This document shows, piece after piece, positions 17,309-26,301 of a stretch of DNA of 64,000 nt. The DNA comes from JAWKWH01 sp963669415. Lineage in GTDB: Bacteria > Pseudomonadota > Alphaproteobacteria > Rhizobiales > Rhizobiaceae. Position 1 is the first letter of the stretch, and every line of letters begins with the position of its first letter. The stretch spans positions 310,001 to 374,000 of the forward strand of contig CAXXPS010000003.1 of NCBI GenBank assembly GCA_963669415.2, read 5' to 3'. Made by a program: the position numbers and the translations under genes. The notes below the pieces were generated by a model. The model made no database searches and was not told where the DNA came from. It was given only the letters and a program-made list of their open reading frames with translations.

Positions 17309-18252
17309 CTCTTCTCCGAGCGGTTGATGAGAACACGGAGAGCCAGCACCAGGATAAGAATGCCGCCTTGTGCTCCGATTTGCCAATCCGGGGATATTCG
17401 AAGAAATGACAGAAACGAGCCTGCCAGGGTCAGCGTCGTCGCCCCGATCACGGCGCCGATTGGCGAAATTCTGCCACCGACAAATTCACTCCCGCCGAGG
17501 ATGGCTCCTGCGATGGAAAGCAGCGTGTATCGCAAAGCAATATTTGCGTCGGCCGATGTGGTAAGGCCGATCAAGGATACTCCGCTGAAGATACCGAACA
17601 GGCCGGCCATCGCATACATGGTCATCTTGGCCTTCAGCAGCGACCATCCTGCCCGCTCGACCGAGACGGGATTGCCTCCGGCTCCGCGCAAGACCGTGCC
17701 GTATGACGATCGCATCAAGACGACGTGGACGACGAGCGCAACGACAACTGAGGCGTAGATCGTGAATGGAAACAACGGCGTCTTCCATGTCATCACCGAG
17801 CGAATCCAGTCCGGCGCTTTTCCCCCGGGTGTGGGCAGGACGAGGAGCGCCAGTCCCAGCCAGACGAACGACATGCCCAGTGTAACGACTATGGATGGCA
17901 GGTTTCGAACGTGGATGAGGAACCCAAGCGCTGCATATGCAATGATGCAGCCCGCCAGGATCAACACTCCCAATGCCGGCGTGTCGCGCAGGAATGTCGC
18001 ACCAACGCAGGCCACGAAGCCCACGAATGCACCGATGCCGAGATCGAGATCGTTGACTGCCATCACGCACATCTGTGCAAGCGTTGCAAAGGCTATCGGC
18101 AGGGCAAGATTGAGCAGCAGGTTGAGCCCGAAATAACTCATCGCGCGCGGTTGAAGGTAAAAGATAAGCAACAACAGCACCGTCAGCGAAAAAGCCGGAA
18201 GCAAATTACGAAGCAATCGGGGATTAAGCAGGTCTGGCATCGGCACAGTCAC
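17305..18252 (-). CDS. sugar ABC transporter permease (RbsC family)
   Basis: 315 residues and about nine membrane helices. It shows AVNDLDLGIGAFVGF, SYGTVLRGAGGNPVSVERAG (EAA-like loop) and GGSEFVGGRISPIGAVIGA, typical of the second RbsC-type permease in importers with two permease genes. The GTG at 18252 overlaps the stop of the ATPase gene (GTGA), suggesting coupling; an internal ATG at 18240 is the alternative. It is downstream of the binding-protein and ATPase genes in one leftward operon. Confidence 0.85.
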   Translation of the reverse strand: MTVPMPDLLNPRLLRNLLPAFSLTVLLLLIFYLQPRAMSYFGLNLLLNLALPIAFATLAQMCVMAVNDLDLGIGAFVGFVACVGATFLRDTPALGVLILAGCIIAYAALGFLIHVRNLPSIVVTLGMSFVWLGLALLVLPTPGGKAPDWIRSVMTWKTPLFPFTIYASVVVALVVHVVLMRSSYGTVLRGAGGNPVSVERAGWSLLKAKMTMYAMAGLFGIFSGVSLIGLTTSADANIALRYTLLSIAGAILGGSEFVGGRISPIGAVIGATTLTLAGSFLSFLRISPDWQIGAQGGILILVLALRVLINRSEKR

Positions 18253-19715
18253 TCAAACGACGCATGCAGCACTTGCTGCTCTGACATATCCTGCCTTGCA
18301 AGATCGGCGACTATGTCACCGTCCCTGAAAACATAGACGTGATCGCAATGCTCCAATTCGTTCATTTCGGTCGTGTACCAAATGAATGTCCGTCCCTTGG
18401 CAGCCTCGGAACGAAGAAGTTCGTAGACTTCCTGCTTTGTGCCGATATCAACACCGCGCATCGGGTCATCCATCAAGATGAGGGTCGCTTTTGAACCCAA
18501 TGCCCTTGCAAACAACGCCTTTTGCTGGTTGCCACCCGACAGTGAATAGATGTTGTTGTTCATATCCTGGGTCTGAATTCCGATTTTCTCCCGCCAGGTC
18601 TCGCCAAGCTTCTGCTCGGCAGAGGGATCGATCAGGCCGAGACGCACAAACTCTTTCAGCGACGAGATCGTCACGTTTTTTGCAATTGACCACAACGGAA
18701 ATATTCCGTCCACCTGACGGTCGCCCGCCACCAAAGCCATCGGACCGGCATCGGCCGATTTTGACCTTGCCGATCCCAAGAAAATGTCGACCAATGTGTC
18801 GGTTTGGCCGTGACCGCTTAATCCCGCGAGGCCGACGATCTCACCGCGATATACCTGTAAGGCAAGTTCGGCCGGCGTTTTGTTGGGCGCAACAGAAACC
18901 AGCGGCTTCGCTTCGTCGCTTCGACGAACTGCTTTCTCGTCGTCCGCGTCTTGTGAATCCCGTGCAACGCTTCCCATCGATTCAACCAGCGTGTCGCGGT
19001 TGAATTCGGAAGTCGGCCGTTCATCAACAGCACGGCCATCTTGCATTACAACGATGCGGTCGCAGGTGTTGAGGATCTCGTTCAACAGGTGAGAGATGAG
19101 AATGCAGGACCCACCCACCTTAACGAATTGCCGAACGTAGGTCAGCAGTTGGTCGGAAACGACCGAATCCAGAGAAGAGGTCGGCTCGTCTAGAACGACC
19201 AGTTTTGGCGCCTGAGATGATTGCGTGAAAGCGCGTGAAATCTCCACCATTTGCCGTTTAGCAATCGCCAGATCGCCGATCAGGTCATTGCCTGATATTC
19301 CATGTCCGGGGAATATCTGGTCCAGCTTGTCCAGAATGAGCGCTCTTGCCTGTTTGCGCCAGTTGAGCCCGGAAATCTCGGGATGCATGATCCTGGCGTT
19401 TTCGGTGACGGTGAGGTTGGGACATAGCGACAGTTCCTGGAAAACAGTCCGAAAACCGTTCATGTGAGCGGCACGGATTCCATATTCTGCCAACTTGGAT
19501 TTGCCCGATATATGCAGCTCACCAGCATCGGGAACAAGCGTGCCGGCCAGCACATGCATCAACGTCGATTTACCGGCACCATTGTGGCCGACGATCCCCA
19601 GCACTTCACCCTGGCGGACAACAAGGTCCATTCCGCCCAGGGCTTGAACCGCCCCAAAACCCTTGCGAATTCCGGTCAGTTCGATGATCGTTTCTGATTG
19701 GCCTGGCACGGACAT
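18249..19715 (-). CDS. sugar ABC transporter ATP-binding protein (RbsA-type, two domains)
   Basis: 488 residues with two nucleotide-binding halves. The first has Walker A GHNGAGKSTL (about 43), a signature-like LAIAKRQMVEISRA and Walker B LVVLDEPTSSLD. The second, from about residue 285, has a degenerate Walker A (GLSGHGQTDTL), the signature SLSGGNQQKALFARAL and ILMDDPMRGVD. A degenerate second site is normal in RbsA/MglA proteins. It energises import with the two downstream permeases and the binding protein encoded upstream. Confidence 0.88.
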   Translation of the reverse strand: MSVPGQSETIIELTGIRKGFGAVQALGGMDLVVRQGEVLGIVGHNGAGKSTLMHVLAGTLVPDAGELHISGKSKLAEYGIRAAHMNGFRTVFQELSLCPNLTVTENARIMHPEISGLNWRKQARALILDKLDQIFPGHGISGNDLIGDLAIAKRQMVEISRAFTQSSQAPKLVVLDEPTSSLDSVVSDQLLTYVRQFVKVGGSCILISHLLNEILNTCDRIVVMQDGRAVDERPTSEFNRDTLVESMGSVARDSQDADDEKAVRRSDEAKPLVSVAPNKTPAELALQVYRGEIVGLAGLSGHGQTDTLVDIFLGSARSKSADAGPMALVAGDRQVDGIFPLWSIAKNVTISSLKEFVRLGLIDPSAEQKLGETWREKIGIQTQDMNNNIYSLSGGNQQKALFARALGSKATLILMDDPMRGVDIGTKQEVYELLRSEAAKGRTFIWYTTEMNELEHCDHVYVFRDGDIVADLARQDMSEQQVLHASFE

Positions 19716-19741
19716 GAATGTTTTACTTTCTGCGCCAGGCC
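19700..19741 (-). promoter_or_regulatory. inverted repeat spanning the start of the sugar ABC ATPase gene
   Basis: GGCCTGGC at 19700-19707 and GCCAGGCC at 19734-19741 are perfect 8-base arms with a 26-base loop that holds the ATPase start codon (19715). The binding-protein gene ends just upstream at 19758. In the mRNA this hairpin could slow translation of the ATPase or protect the 3' end of the binding-protein message, giving more binding protein than ATPase. The effect is inferred. Confidence 0.4.
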
Positions 19742-19757
19742 ATTGATTGTGATGGGA

Positions 19758-20777
19758 TTACATCCCCTTGATGACCTTAAGCGCGTCTTCAAGAGAGTAT
19801 TCGATGTTCGCAACGCCGCCAACTTCCGTGCCGGCAAGTTTCTCTTCAAGATCGTGCTGATCTACTCTCAGGAAGGGGACCGTCAGATCCTTTGAAACTT
19901 CCGTACCATCCAGGATCTGTTGAGCAACCCAAAACGCAAGCGTTGATACGCCAGGTGCAATCGAAACTGACATGGTTTCGTAGCCATTTGCGTCTTTCTG
20001 TTCTTTCCACCATTTCAATTCGTCCTGGCGGTTGCCCATGATGATCAACGGAGTTGGTCGTCCTGCTGCCTTGAAGGCTTGGGCAGCGCCGTAGCCATCC
20101 CCACCCTGGGTAACGACCGCAGCAACGTCCGGCAATGACGGAAGAATGCCCGCGACAGCTTTCTGAGCGACGTCCTGTGCCCAGTCACCGTGAACCGAAC
20201 CGACGATCTTGAATTGCGGATTCTCAGCCACGCCTTCATGGATTCCGGCGCTGATTTCGTCATCGACGAACACGCCGGCCAGGCCCCGGATTTCAAGCAG
20301 ATTACCACCGTCCGGCATCATCTTTGCCAGGTAAATGACCTCTTCCTTGCCCATTTGTTTGAAGTCGACAGCGATCCTCCAAGCGCAAGGTTCAGTGACG
20401 ATTCCATCGAATGAAACAACTGTAATTCCAGCGTCACACGCCTCCTTGACCGCGCCGTTGAGCGCGTCCGGTGATGCCGCATTGATAACGATCGCATCGT
20501 AACCCTGCAGGATCATGTTCTGGATTTGAGCAGCCTGCTCGGTCACCTGGTTTTCAGCGGTCGTAAACGCATCAGCCGCCGCTACAGTACCGGCTTCAAC
20601 AGCTGCCGAGCCGTTCTTCTCCCAGCTTTTCAACATTGCCTGGCGCCAGGAGTTACCAGCGTAGTTGTTGGATAGCGCAATGCGTTTGTCCGATGTGTCG
20701 GCCGCCGCGATGTTTGTGCTTACTGTCAGGGCAAGTGCTACCCCGGTAGCCGAAGCGAGTATCTTGGAAAATTTCAT
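19758..20777 (-). CDS. periplasmic sugar-binding protein (ribose/galactose type)
   Basis: 339 residues. A signal peptide (MKFSKILASATGVALALTVS...AAADT, cleaved near residue 26) is followed by a type I periplasmic-binding fold: RIALSNNYAGNSWRQ, AQIQNMILQGYDAIVINAAS, CDAGITVVSFDG, and VTQGGDGYGAAQAF. It should bind a sugar and deliver it to the importer downstream. The ATG at 20777 follows GGGAGGAACCAA. It is the first gene of the leftward transport operon and lies behind the two-component genes. Confidence 0.85.
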   Translation of the reverse strand: MKFSKILASATGVALALTVSTNIAAADTSDKRIALSNNYAGNSWRQAMLKSWEKNGSAAVEAGTVAAADAFTTAENQVTEQAAQIQNMILQGYDAIVINAASPDALNGAVKEACDAGITVVSFDGIVTEPCAWRIAVDFKQMGKEEVIYLAKMMPDGGNLLEIRGLAGVFVDDEISAGIHEGVAENPQFKIVGSVHGDWAQDVAQKAVAGILPSLPDVAAVVTQGGDGYGAAQAFKAAGRPTPLIIMGNRQDELKWWKEQKDANGYETMSVSIAPGVSTLAFWVAQQILDGTEVSKDLTVPFLRVDQHDLEEKLAGTEVGGVANIEYSLEDALKVIKGM

Positions 20778-21002
20778 TTGGTTCCTCCCAATTGATACAG
20801 ATGCCAGCCGCCACGACTTCAATTGTGCAACCAACCCGGCCGCTTCTTGAAACCGAACGAACCTGCGCCTGCTGTCTCGAGCCTGCGTATCGTATGGTCG
20901 TTGCCGGTCCCGGTATGCCGTTTAGAACGAAATATCGCTACGTGTTTGCGCGGAACGGATTGCGGACATCCGCAAGCGGATCGGTCGAAATCCTGTTGGA
21001 AG
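20778..21002 (-). promoter_or_regulatory. promoter region of the sugar ABC operon with palindrome at 20961-20974
   Basis: The 225-base gap precedes the sugar-binding protein gene. It contains TGCGGACATCCGCA at 20961-20974, an inverted repeat (arms TGCGGA and TCCGCA; one more base pair extends each arm) about 184 bases before the start codon. The same arms occur at 23135-23148 before the sensor kinase gene. A site bound by the adjacent response regulator is the simplest reading. Confidence 0.5.
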
Positions 21003-21737
21003 CTATGGCCCATCGGAGCGATGTTTCAGCCACGTGTCCAACTCATCTTCACCGGCTGCCAGCCCGTTGACATTCAGCAGGCCCCGGGAGATCGCAATGG
21101 CAACGGCACGTGTCCTTGAATTGAAGACAGGGCCGAACTCGGTGGTGGTCTCGGACTGATCAATACCCAGCTTGTCGTACAAATGTTTGAGCCTGCTTTG
21201 TACACCCCTGGTCGAAATCTTGTGCCTGGCCGCAATTGCCTTGTCAGTCATGCCAAGCGCGATATCCAACAAGACTTCAAATTCACTGTCCGAAAGACCT
21301 TCGAGATTGTTTTCGGTGCGTTGTTGAACACCGCGAATTTCGCGATCGATGATGCATTGGTCTTCCCGGAATACGCCACGGGCCGCAAGTTCAAGGCGAT
21401 CGACGCTTGCGGTCTTGAGAAGGTATCCATAGACCGCGCCCGCTGGAACGATCCGTGAAATGCCACGTACATACGCCTCATCGGCGTAGTTGGACCAAAA
21501 CAGGATTCGCATGTCTGGATTGCTTTGCCAGATGACCTTTGCCGCCTCTATTCCATTAGCGTTCGGCATCTGAAGATCCATGACAATTCCGCCAATCTTG
21601 TGCCGCGCAACGACCTCAAGCGCTTCTGTTCCGTTTGTGGCTTCGTGAATTGTGTCAAACTCTTCCAGCACGCTTTCCAGCGTGGTCTTCAAGAAAGAAC
21701 GGTGAAAGGGATCATCTTCAGCGACAAGAAAGTTCAT
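21003..21737 (-). CDS. LuxR/NarL-type response regulator
   Basis: 244 residues. The receiver domain (1-125) has the acidic pair AEDDP, the phospho-acceptor D54 (GGIVMDLQMPNANG) and the lysine in GYLLKTAS. The C-terminal helix-turn-helix (about 160-225) has LSDSEFEVLLDIALGMTDKAIA and ISTRGVQSRLKHLYDKLGI, the LuxR pattern. The ATG at 21737 lies inside the end of the kinase gene, so the two are translated together. The nearby sugar transporter operon is the likely target. Confidence 0.87.
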   Translation of the reverse strand: MNFLVAEDDPFHRSFLKTTLESVLEEFDTIHEATNGTEALEVVARHKIGGIVMDLQMPNANGIEAAKVIWQSNPDMRILFWSNYADEAYVRGISRIVPAGAVYGYLLKTASVDRLELAARGVFREDQCIIDREIRGVQQRTENNLEGLSDSEFEVLLDIALGMTDKAIAARHKISTRGVQSRLKHLYDKLGIDQSETTTEFGPVFNSRTRAVAIAISRGLLNVNGLAAGEDELDTWLKHRSDGP

Positions 21738-23040
21738 GCAAATCCTCACTTGCGCCGGTGTCGGCGGCGTCCCGTGTCGACAGGTCCGGCCGTGCCGACG
21801 GATCATTCCCGACGCGCTCCAGCGTGTCAGAAGGCAGGAGGATCACGACGCTCGTACCCGTCGATTCTTCATCTTGCACAAATGAGATGCTCGCCGAAAT
21901 CAGCGCCGCTCTGACACGCATATTGTCCAATCCGCCTGTAGACTTGTTCCAATCCTTGGCCGGACCCGGCCCGTCATCGGTTACCTTGACCTCAATGCCT
22001 CCGGACCGTTCATGAATGGTGACCTTTATGCTTCTGCAATTCCCGTGATTGACCGCATTGTTTACAGCCTCCTGGACAATCCGGAAGATGGCGGTACGTA
22101 TCGGATCAGGGCATCGATCAATGAGCCCATCCGCCTCGTCGATTACCGAGGTGGAAATCGGCGGCGATGAACCGATAACAGACCGTTCCAACTGTGCTTC
22201 GACGGCCTGCCTGAATCCAAAGAGCTCCAGAATTCCCGGTTTGGCATCCTCGATTATCCGCCTCAACTCGCGGGTGCATCTCGCGAGTTCTTCTTCAATG
22301 TTTTCAAGCTCTCCGGACTTGCCTTTGCTCCCCCGGCTGTTGATCCTCTCGATGCGTCTATAGATCCTCGTCAGATCGGCGAGCGTCTGATCATGCAATT
22401 CCATGCCCAAGCGACGCCGCTCGCGCTCCATGCCTTCGGTCAGCCGCAGCGCTCCCTGTCTCAGAGCCTCTGCCCGCCCACGCGCCGCGCCTTCGGCCAA
22501 CGCTGAACGTTCTGCCTGTTGGCCCTTTATCAAGGCATAAAAATAGGGTGCGATCAGATCGGCGATATTCCTCGCAACCTCAAGATCCTGCGCGCTGTAA
22601 ACATCGCATTTGTGGTTGGAAATGTTGAGCGAACCGTGAATCTTGCCTTGAACTTGCATCGGTACGTGTAAACGGCTGTGCAGTTTTGCATCGAAGATCG
22701 GTTCGTCAAAAGCGCCTTCGAAATGAAACCTGGGATCTTTCCATGCATCACCTGTCATGAGATGGGTGACTTCTCCAAACAGCAGGAGTCGAATAGGGCT
22801 CATCTCATTGGGTTGCGGTTCGCTGGCTCCTCCCCAACTCGTTTCCATTCCGACCTCATATGCGACGTGGAAGTCAGGCTTGTCCGGCAGGATGATGGTT
22901 ACGTCCATGTGGTCGTGCGGAATGAGTTTGCTGACCTCTCCGGCAATTTCCCGCAGCACTTTGGTAAAATCGAGCTGGCCGGCGACAGCGCGTGAGATCG
23001 CCAGGTATCGGTTGATGTTCGGTGACGTTCTGAGCTGCAT
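21718..23040 (-). CDS. GAF-domain histidine kinase (NarL-partner, HisKA_3 type)
   Basis: 440 residues with no membrane segment, so cytoplasmic. A GAF domain spans about 18-170. A coiled helix then leads to the HisKA_3 dimerisation motif ERERRRLGMELHDQTLADL with H216 as the phosphorylated histidine. The ATPase domain has IVQEAVNNAVNHG (N box) and VKVTDDGPGP (G box). The C-terminus has an extra tail rich in Asp and Arg. It overlaps the response-regulator gene by 20 bases. The GAF ligand, perhaps a sugar or metabolite, is unknown. Confidence 0.87.
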   Translation of the reverse strand: MQLRTSPNINRYLAISRAVAGQLDFTKVLREIAGEVSKLIPHDHMDVTIILPDKPDFHVAYEVGMETSWGGASEPQPNEMSPIRLLLFGEVTHLMTGDAWKDPRFHFEGAFDEPIFDAKLHSRLHVPMQVQGKIHGSLNISNHKCDVYSAQDLEVARNIADLIAPYFYALIKGQQAERSALAEGAARGRAEALRQGALRLTEGMERERRRLGMELHDQTLADLTRIYRRIERINSRGSKGKSGELENIEEELARCTRELRRIIEDAKPGILELFGFRQAVEAQLERSVIGSSPPISTSVIDEADGLIDRCPDPIRTAIFRIVQEAVNNAVNHGNCRSIKVTIHERSGGIEVKVTDDGPGPAKDWNKSTGGLDNMRVRAALISASISFVQDEESTGTSVVILLPSDTLERVGNDPSARPDLSTRDAADTGASEDLHELSCR

Positions 23041-23288
23041 CGGCCAAAAGTTCCCTGGGATGATAATAAACACAATCTCCCGCGATTTAGAAACGCCACT
23101 CAGCCCGTCATTTGCGCCATTCGCTTATATTCGCTGCGGATATCCGCAACATCGCCTGCAGGAACATGCAGGACGTTTGCATATTGTCTGGCATACAGGC
23201 GACCCCAATCGGTCGATCATCAGCGGAAAGGGGGCCAGAAACCGTTTCAAGGCAAGCCGCCGCTCAAAAAACTGCCGGGTGATGTTGC
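23041..23288. promoter_or_regulatory. divergent kinase/SMP-30 promoter region with palindrome at 23135-23148
   Basis: The 248-base gap lies between the leftward kinase gene and the rightward SMP-30 gene. It holds the perfect 14-base palindrome TGCGGATATCCGCA at 23135-23148, about 95 bases before the kinase start and 141 before the SMP-30 start. The near-identical sequence at 20961 differs only in the two central bases. This suggests one regulator controls the two-component genes, the lactonase and the sugar transporter. Confidence 0.52.
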
Positions 23289-24191
23289 ATGAACAGCCAG
23301 TTCGTTGCCGACGATGAGAAATTCATGGACTTGGTTTCATCCGACGCCTCGCTGGAGAAACTGCACGGCGGAATGCGTTGGGCGGAGGGGCCGGTCTATT
23401 TCCCGCTCGGTGACTACCTGCTTTTTAGCGACATTCCCAATCACCGAATGTATCAGTGGATCAACGGCGTTGGTGTCAGGGTTTTTCGCGAACAGTCAAA
23501 TTATTCGAACGGAAATACGAGAGATCGCGAAGGCCGCCTGATCACCTGTGAGCACCTGACGCGAAGAGTAACCCGGACCGAGCACGACGGATCAATCACG
23601 GTAATTGCTGACAATTTCCGGGGAAAGCGCCTCAATTCACCCAATGATGTGATTGTAAGATCCGATGGCACGATCTGGTTTACCGACCCGCCATATGGAA
23701 TATTGAGCGACGTTGAAGGCAAGAAATCGGATCAGGAGTTGGCTGGATGCTATGTGTTCCGCTTCGATCCGAGAGACGCCAGCCTCAGTATTGTCGCAGA
23801 AGACTTCGTCAAGCCCAATGGCCTGGCGTTCTCTCCAAATGAGAGTCAATTGTTCGTTGCAGATTCCGGAAGGTCACATGACCCTGACGGGCCGCATCAC
23901 ATACGCGTTTTCGACGTCTCAGACAGTGCAGATCTAACCAATGGCCGTGTCTTTGCCGAGATCGACCCAGGCGTTCCGGATGGCTTCCGCTTCGACAGAC
24001 AAGGCAATCTTTGGACCAGTGCCGGCAATGGCGTGCATTGCTACGATCCAAATGGTCGTAAGATTGGTGAGATTCGAACGGGCGAAACCGTTGCAAACGT
24101 TTGTTTTGGCGGGCCGGGCAACGATGTATTGTTCATTACGGCGACAACATCGCTACTGGCGATAAAGTTGAAAACATCGGGATTCAAATAG
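23289..24191 (+). CDS. SMP-30/gluconolactonase-family lactonase
   Basis: 300 residues of six-bladed beta-propeller. Metal-binding residues are in place: MRWAEGPVYF (Glu), LNSPNDVIV (Asn), KPNGLAFSPNES (Asn) and VPDGFRFDRQGNLW (Asp). The family hydrolyses sugar lactones such as gluconolactone with a divalent metal. It faces the kinase gene across a shared promoter region. Together with the dehydrogenase genes that follow it would hydrolyse a sugar lactone made by oxidation of an aldose. Confidence 0.84.
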   Translation: MNSQFVADDEKFMDLVSSDASLEKLHGGMRWAEGPVYFPLGDYLLFSDIPNHRMYQWINGVGVRVFREQSNYSNGNTRDREGRLITCEHLTRRVTRTEHDGSITVIADNFRGKRLNSPNDVIVRSDGTIWFTDPPYGILSDVEGKKSDQELAGCYVFRFDPRDASLSIVAEDFVKPNGLAFSPNESQLFVADSGRSHDPDGPHHIRVFDVSDSADLTNGRVFAEIDPGVPDGFRFDRQGNLWTSAGNGVHCYDPNGRKIGEIRTGETVANVCFGGPGNDVLFITATTSLLAIKLKTSGFK

Positions 24192-24258
24192 GGTTGTCCA
24201 AGCGAACATCCTTGAACTGATCAATTCCAAAATTGAAATCAATGCAGAGAAAGGGCCG

Positions 24259-25107
24259 CTACACGCCTATTCGATAGATCCGTTGCGCATTGCCGCTGCA
24301 GATTGCCGATTTTTCGTCTTCGGAGAAATCCGAAACGAGTTGCTGAAAAATGCCGATCCACTCCGGGAGACTGGAGCGAAGATCGACGACGGGCCAATCG
24401 CCGCCCCAAACAAGTCTGTCGGTCCCAAAACTGTCGATGACATGTTGCGCGTAGGGCTGGACTGCGTCGAGGGTCGCATTGCCCTCTGCGCAATAAGCCA
24501 GGATGCCTGACATCTTGCAGGAAACATGCGGTAATCCGGCAATGTCTGATATTTTCTGGTGCCAATAGTCAGTTTCACCACCGGCGATATCCGGTACGCC
24601 GCAGTGATCCAAAACCAATTCCATGTCGTCGCAGGCGCTGGCCAGCTCAAACGCGATGCCAAGTTGATCAGCGCGAAACACCATGTCGAATGTAAGGTCT
24701 TTGGCGCCAATCTTCCTGACATTGCGTCTGAAAACATCGCCTCGGGACACATCATCATCGACTTCATGCAGGATGCGCCGGAACCCGACGACGGGAAGGT
24801 CACTGCACTCCTCAAGCCAGGCGTCAAATCCACCCTCATGTTCCGGGCGGCAGGACGAAATGATTCCGAGCAGCTTGTTTTCGGGTTCTGCCGCCAGTTC
24901 GGCGACAAATCTCGTCTCGTCGCGATAATCATGTCCGACATCAACTTCCATGAAGATCGATCCGGCCACATCACAATCCGCAGTCAATTTCTGGTAATCG
25001 CTGACAGTGAAATCCTTGCCGGCGAGCGCAGGCAGACTGTCGGACCACAGATAATTAAACCGGTCCCGGTAGATGAGGTGCTGGTGGGTATCGATAAGTT
25101 TGGTCAC
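24259..25107 (-). CDS. amidohydrolase-family lactonase (COG3618, fuconolactonase-like)
   Basis: 282 residues. The metal motif DTHQHLI opens the protein; later LVLDHCGVPD and the C-terminal LVWGGDWPVV match the COG3618 group, which contains L-fucono-1,5-lactonase, L-rhamnono-lactonase and LigI. The encoded aldo/keto reductase (28192) and FucU (38441) make a sugar lactone the likely substrate. It diverges from the oxidoreductase gene at 25199. Substrate identity is inferred. Confidence 0.8.
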   Translation of the reverse strand: MTKLIDTHQHLIYRDRFNYLWSDSLPALAGKDFTVSDYQKLTADCDVAGSIFMEVDVGHDYRDETRFVAELAAEPENKLLGIISSCRPEHEGGFDAWLEECSDLPVVGFRRILHEVDDDVSRGDVFRRNVRKIGAKDLTFDMVFRADQLGIAFELASACDDMELVLDHCGVPDIAGGETDYWHQKISDIAGLPHVSCKMSGILAYCAEGNATLDAVQPYAQHVIDSFGTDRLVWGGDWPVVDLRSSLPEWIGIFQQLVSDFSEDEKSAICSGNAQRIYRIGV

Positions 25108-25198
25108 GTGTTCTCCGAGAGTTGGTCACGGCTTGCACTGGCAACAGCTGTAACTACTATAAAGTCGGCTCCAACGGGCTGCAAACGTCGAGGGCGCA

Positions 25199-26275
25199 GT
25201 GACAGATTCCGATTATCAGCACCTGAACCAAAGCTGGCCGCGGCCACAAAACCCGAAGCCGATTGTGATGATAGGCGCAGGCGGGATCGTTCGGGACGCT
25301 CATTTGCCGGCCTACGGCAAGACCGGGTTTGAAATCGCAGGGGTATTCGACATCGACATCTCGCGGGCCCATGCGGTTGCCGACGACTGGTCCCTGAAGC
25401 GGGTTTATCAATCGCTGGAACAGGCGGCGGAGGAAAACGGGACGGAAGCGGTATATGATTTGGCCACACCGCCTGATGCAATTGCCGGCATTTTGCGAAT
25501 ATTGCCTGAAGGTGCGGCAGTCCTGATCCAGAAGCCGATGGGAGGAAATCTTGGCGAAGCTCGCCAGATCCGTGAAATTGCGTCCGCTCGAAACCTGAAA
25601 GCCGCGGTCAATTTCCAGCTGCGTTTCAGCCCGATGATGCTGGCTGCCGTCGATGCAATATCTTCCGGGATGATCGGCGAGTTATTGGATATTGTCGTCG
25701 AGGTGAACATCTACACGCCTTGGCATTTGTTTCCTTTTCTCAAAGGCTTGGATCGGGTCGAAATTTCCGTTCACTCAATCCATTACCTTGATCTGATCCG
25801 GTCTTTGGCAGGCAATCCGCACCAGGTTTTTGCCAGAACGATGAGTGATCCGCGGTCAGAAGAATATGCACAGACACGCACATCAGCCATATTGGACTAT
25901 GGTGATCGCCTGCGCGTTCTAATGGACATCAATCACAACCACCGGGGTGGTAACCAGTTTCAAATGGCGCGGTTCCGGATCGAAGGCAGCGACGGCAGCA
26001 TGTTGGTCAAACTGGGCGTTCTCTACGACTATCCCAACGGCGAACCCGACGAATTGTGGATCTGCAGAAACGGTGAAGATTGGCATTGTGTCGATTTGCG
26101 GGGGACGTGGTTTCCCGACGCATTTATCGGAACGATGAGCAATGTTCAGCGCTTTGATGCCGGTGAGGACAGCAAACTCATTTCCGGTATTGACGACGCG
26201 TTTGAAACGATGGCGTTGGTTGAAGCGTGTTATGAAGCGAATTCTGCCGCCGGAACTCCTTTGGTGACAGATTAA
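25199..26275 (+). CDS. Gfo/Idh/MocA-family sugar oxidoreductase
   Basis: 358 residues with a Rossmann N-terminus (IVMIGAGGIVRDAHLPAYGK near residue 23) and a C-terminal a/b domain holding HSIHYLDLIRSL. The usual catalytic EKP motif reads QKP here (AVLIQKPMGGN), an uncommon change that keeps the lysine. It would oxidise or reduce a cyclic sugar or inositol with NAD(P). A GTG at 25199 is the start. It heads a three-gene operon with the TIM-barrel isomerase and a ribokinase. Confidence 0.82.
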   Translation: MTDSDYQHLNQSWPRPQNPKPIVMIGAGGIVRDAHLPAYGKTGFEIAGVFDIDISRAHAVADDWSLKRVYQSLEQAAEENGTEAVYDLATPPDAIAGILRILPEGAAVLIQKPMGGNLGEARQIREIASARNLKAAVNFQLRFSPMMLAAVDAISSGMIGELLDIVVEVNIYTPWHLFPFLKGLDRVEISVHSIHYLDLIRSLAGNPHQVFARTMSDPRSEEYAQTRTSAILDYGDRLRVLMDINHNHRGGNQFQMARFRIEGSDGSMLVKLGVLYDYPNGEPDELWICRNGEDWHCVDLRGTWFPDAFIGTMSNVQRFDAGEDSKLISGIDDAFETMALVEACYEANSAAGTPLVTD

Positions 26276-26301
26276 AACATCCGCTGAAGGAAAACGAGAT
26301 T

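Noticed and set aside
24559..25332. 257-codon plus-strand frame opposite the amidohydrolase gene
   Set aside because: No recognisable domain, and it is antisense to a motif-bearing gene.
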